Below, one piece after another: positions 61,965-64,000 of a stretch of DNA of 64,000 nt. Under the pieces are notes generated by a model. That model was not told the DNA's origin and made no database searches. It saw only the letters and a program-made list of their open reading frames with translations. This DNA is from Marinobacter shengliensis (lineage in GTDB: Bacteria; Pseudomonadota; Gammaproteobacteria; Pseudomonadales; Oleiphilaceae). Location of the stretch: positions 62,001 through 126,000 of the forward strand of contig NZ_PXNO01000021.1 of assembly GCF_003007715.1 (NCBI RefSeq), written 5' to 3'. The position numbers and the translations under genes are program-made. Every line of letters starts with the position of its first letter. The first letter of the stretch is position 1.

Positions 61965-63470
61965 TCAGTTACGCTGTGGATTCGGGGAGCCAGAGAACGG
62001 ATGGCCCAGGTACGGGAAGCCGCTCAGCAGAAGATCCCGATCAACCACGGCTCCGTCGGTGTAGTTGATCTGACCGGCAGGTGCCGACTCTTCGTCGAGC
62101 AGGACGCCCATCACTACCCGCAAGGCAATGTCGACTACGTCATCCACAGGCCGGCGGCCATTCGGGAAGCCGGTAACATCTCCGGCGATGACACCCAGAT
62201 CATCCTGCATGGTGACGTCGCTGCTGGCGGCCTCAATGCTGGTGTTCAGTCGAAGCATTTCACCCAGGGTTGGCGTGCCGCCGGGGCGTGTCAGGTCTGG
62301 TACACCATTGAGGAAGGCCCAGACCAGATCGGTGCGCGGATAGGCGTCGGGCGCCTGCACACCGAACAGGCTCTCGATCAGCACTGGTAAGGTGGGAGTC
62401 AGTACATAGGGTGCGAAGTTAGACGCATCGTCTTTCGGCTCGCTGGCGTTGAAGAGATCCTTGTCCCGAAGGCCAATCACGACTTCATTGACCAGAGGGG
62501 AACCGAGGCGCGACACCTGGGTGAATGCGCCACCTTCAACGGTCGCACCCTTGCCTGCATCACCTTCTTCGAAGGCGACAGGTCGCGGATTGATCACTCG
62601 TGCCTGGCGAACGCTGGCTGTAGTCCAGGCACCGATGACCGGATCATTGGCCGAGGCAACACACTCGATCGGCACCTCAAGAGCAAGCGACGTCACGTTC
62701 TTGCCTTCCAGAATATTCAGGCCAAGATCCCGGCCGTTCGCGCCGGTGACATCCTCGGGCGACAGGTTGATCAGATCGAAGACTTCGCCGAGGTTGACGG
62801 CAAAGGCTTCGGCCCGCTGGCCGGCAAACACCCGGCCGGTGCCGCAGCCCGGAATATTGGCAGTGTACACATGGCTCTGGGCATAGGCAGGATAATCTGC
62901 AATGGTTTTGCTGCCGATGTTATCCAGTGGCTTGTTGAAGGTGGGACTGCCGCCGTCACCTGTAACGGGCTGCGCTACGCCGGTGCGCCGATCACCTCGA
63001 ATGACATCCACGGTATAGGTCTGGCGAACCTGAATAGCGCCGTTCATGGCGTCATCCATGGCGCCGGGACCAACCGGTGCGCCAGTTTTCAGAGGGATGG
63101 AGACCATTTCTCCGTTCACATCGATTTTGAGATCCTGCTTCACATCCTGGAATGAGAAACGGAAGGTGATGTCTTCCTGCGCGTTCCCGGTGTTGTCGAT
63201 GTGAATCTCGTAGATGGCGTCTTCATCAAGATCGAAGTAGTTGGGCCCGCCATAGGCATCCTGCAGTGGAAGGTAGTTTGCGATCAATGTGACGAAACCT
63301 TCCCGGCCAGATTCATAACTGCGGAACATATAGAAATCGGTTCCGTCCACTTTCGGCATCTCGGTAATGAATGGGGCTTCTCTGTGGCTGGACGCGTGTC
63401 CGGATCCGGCGGCCAGGCACAAACCGGCAACCGCAACTGCGAGGCCGGAGCGTTTTATTAATGTGTTCAT
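61965..63470 (-). CDS. DUF4331 exported protein
   Basis: 501 residues with a signal peptide (GLAVAVAGLCLAAGSGHA, cleavage near ASS). It then shows the DUF4331 start SSHREAPFITEMPKVDGTD, FYMFRSYE and DGAVVDRDLLLSGFPYLGHP at the end. DUF4331 proteins are secreted, widespread and uncharacterised. Start at 63470 has AGGA eight bases upstream; ATG 63485 and a longer frame to 63866 are less likely. It heads the run with the lipoprotein, TPR and HupE genes. Confidence 0.88.
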   Translation of the reverse strand: MNTLIKRSGLAVAVAGLCLAAGSGHASSHREAPFITEMPKVDGTDFYMFRSYESGREGFVTLIANYLPLQDAYGGPNYFDLDEDAIYEIHIDNTGNAQEDITFRFSFQDVKQDLKIDVNGEMVSIPLKTGAPVGPGAMDDAMNGAIQVRQTYTVDVIRGDRRTGVAQPVTGDGGSPTFNKPLDNIGSKTIADYPAYAQSHVYTANIPGCGTGRVFAGQRAEAFAVNLGEVFDLINLSPEDVTGANGRDLGLNILEGKNVTSLALEVPIECVASANDPVIGAWTTASVRQARVINPRPVAFEEGDAGKGATVEGGAFTQVSRLGSPLVNEVVIGLRDKDLFNASEPKDDASNFAPYVLTPTLPVLIESLFGVQAPDAYPRTDLVWAFLNGVPDLTRPGGTPTLGEMLRLNTSIEAASSDVTMQDDLGVIAGDVTGFPNGRRPVDDVVDIALRVVMGVLLDEESAPAGQINYTDGAVVDRDLLLSGFPYLGHPFSGSPNPQRN

Positions 63471-63640
63471 TCCGTGCTTCCTCATCGATGGTTGGTAATG
63501 CAAAGGGGTAACGGGTGCCACCGCTGAAAAGATGCACTCCGGCGCAAAATAAAAGTTGTGATTTTCAACGAGCGGTCTTGCAACTTTCGCGGCACCCGCC
63601 CCGTAACTGTTCAGGAGCATTGGATAACACGGGGCAGAAC

Positions 63641-64000
63641 ATGACGGTTGATGAGTCAGAACAAAAAGAATTGTTGAACCTGTTGTTGGCAGTGGCACAG
63701 CATGATCGGGAGGCTTTTCGACAGCTGTACCAGCGAGTCTCGGCTCGCATGTTCGGGCTGTGTTACAAGCTCTCAGCCCAACAGGATCTCGCTGAAGAAG
63801 CGTTGCAGGATGCCTTTGTTCAGATCTGGCACAACGCGGGCGAGTATCACGGCGATAGAGGTGCACCCCTGGGCTGGATGTTGACCATTGCCAGATACCG
63901 AACTCTTGATCTCATCCGGGCGCGCCGATCACTGAGAAGTGCTGGTGACGACATGTTGAAACACCTGGAAGACGGACGCTGGGGGCCACTGGAGACCCGG
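63641..64000 (+). CDS. ECF sigma factor, 3' end cut by window
   Basis: Open frame of 120 codons to the right edge with no stop. Region 2 is clear: EAFRQLYQRVSARMFGLCYK, DLAEEALQDAFVQIWHNAGE and APLGWMLTIARYRTLDLIRARR, as in SigK/RpoE-like ECF factors. Region 4 would be beyond the edge. It diverges from the DUF4331 gene across 170 bases, and is a candidate regulator of that run. Confidence 0.9.
   Translation, partial: MTVDESEQKELLNLLLAVAQHDREAFRQLYQRVSARMFGLCYKLSAQQDLAEEALQDAFVQIWHNAGEYHGDRGAPLGWMLTIARYRTLDLIRARRSLRSAGDDMLKHLEDGRWGPLETR

Overview
The window looks like a chromosome segment of a marine, halotolerant gammaproteobacterium, most likely Marinobacter. The reasons are a wax ester synthase/diacylglycerol acyltransferase whose sequence closely matches, as I remember it, the Marinobacter WS1 enzyme, an ectoine gene set with the ectoine-specific aspartokinase, many c-di-GMP and DUF proteins typical of that genus, and short intergenic hairpin repeats. 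No rRNA, tRNA, IS element, phage or CRISPR array was recognised.

Layout. 0-4.4 kb: end of an EAL protein, a YiiX-like hydrolase, DoxX-like and NrtS membrane proteins, a DUF3179 protein and an ECF sigma/zinc-binding anti-sigma pair. 4.6-10.4 kb: a divergent operon with a membrane (VTT)-flavoprotein disulfide reductase fusion, a radical SAM protein, a sodium:solute symporter and a metallophosphoesterase. 10.5-14.1 kb: ectA, ectB and ask, with no ectC. 14.3-27 kb: ordinary housekeeping and regulatory genes. 27.5-31.2 kb: TM2 protein, wax ester synthase and an MFS-PlsC fusion. 31.4-44.7 kb: nitroreductase and a full nitrate/nitrite assimilation region (nirD, nirB, NasC-like flavoprotein, nasR, nrtABD-type transporter, nasA). 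44.7-48.4 kb: an accessory patch with a SprT-like protein, a BrnTA toxin-antitoxin pair, an hsdR remnant, two related lipoproteins, a small unknown protein and a type VI secretion Hcp. 48.5-51.1 kb: a nitrite channel and a PP2C-kinase fusion, back in the nitrogen regulon. 51.4-53.7 kb: a Fur-boxed TonB-ExbD-ExbD-ExbB operon. 53.8-59.3 kb: sensor diguanylate cyclase, TSUP permease, amidase, unknown protein. 59.4-64 kb: HupE, TPR protein, lipoprotein and DUF4331 protein beside a divergent ECF sigma gene cut by the window edge.

How the genes work together. Nitrate is imported by the ABC transporter, reduced by NasA, and nitrite (also brought in by the FNT channel) is reduced to ammonium by NirBD. 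Each of the four transcription units starts with a GG-N10-GC sigma-54 promoter followed by a leader holding an intrinsic terminator, and nasR encodes a NIT-ANTAR antiterminator. This reads as a two-lock circuit: nitrogen limitation (NtrC/sigma-54) plus nitrate (NasR).

The most unusual sequence signal is a set of seven intergenic palindromes in three families. Within a family the apex is conserved, but each copy has its own perfectly self-complementary outer stem of 19-32 bp. Several sit inside operons. Other points worth checking are an ExbD paralogue with Asn in place of the proton-carrying Asp, the ectC-less ectoine operon, the sigma-factor-linked radical SAM operon, and the Hcp/lipoprotein cassette.
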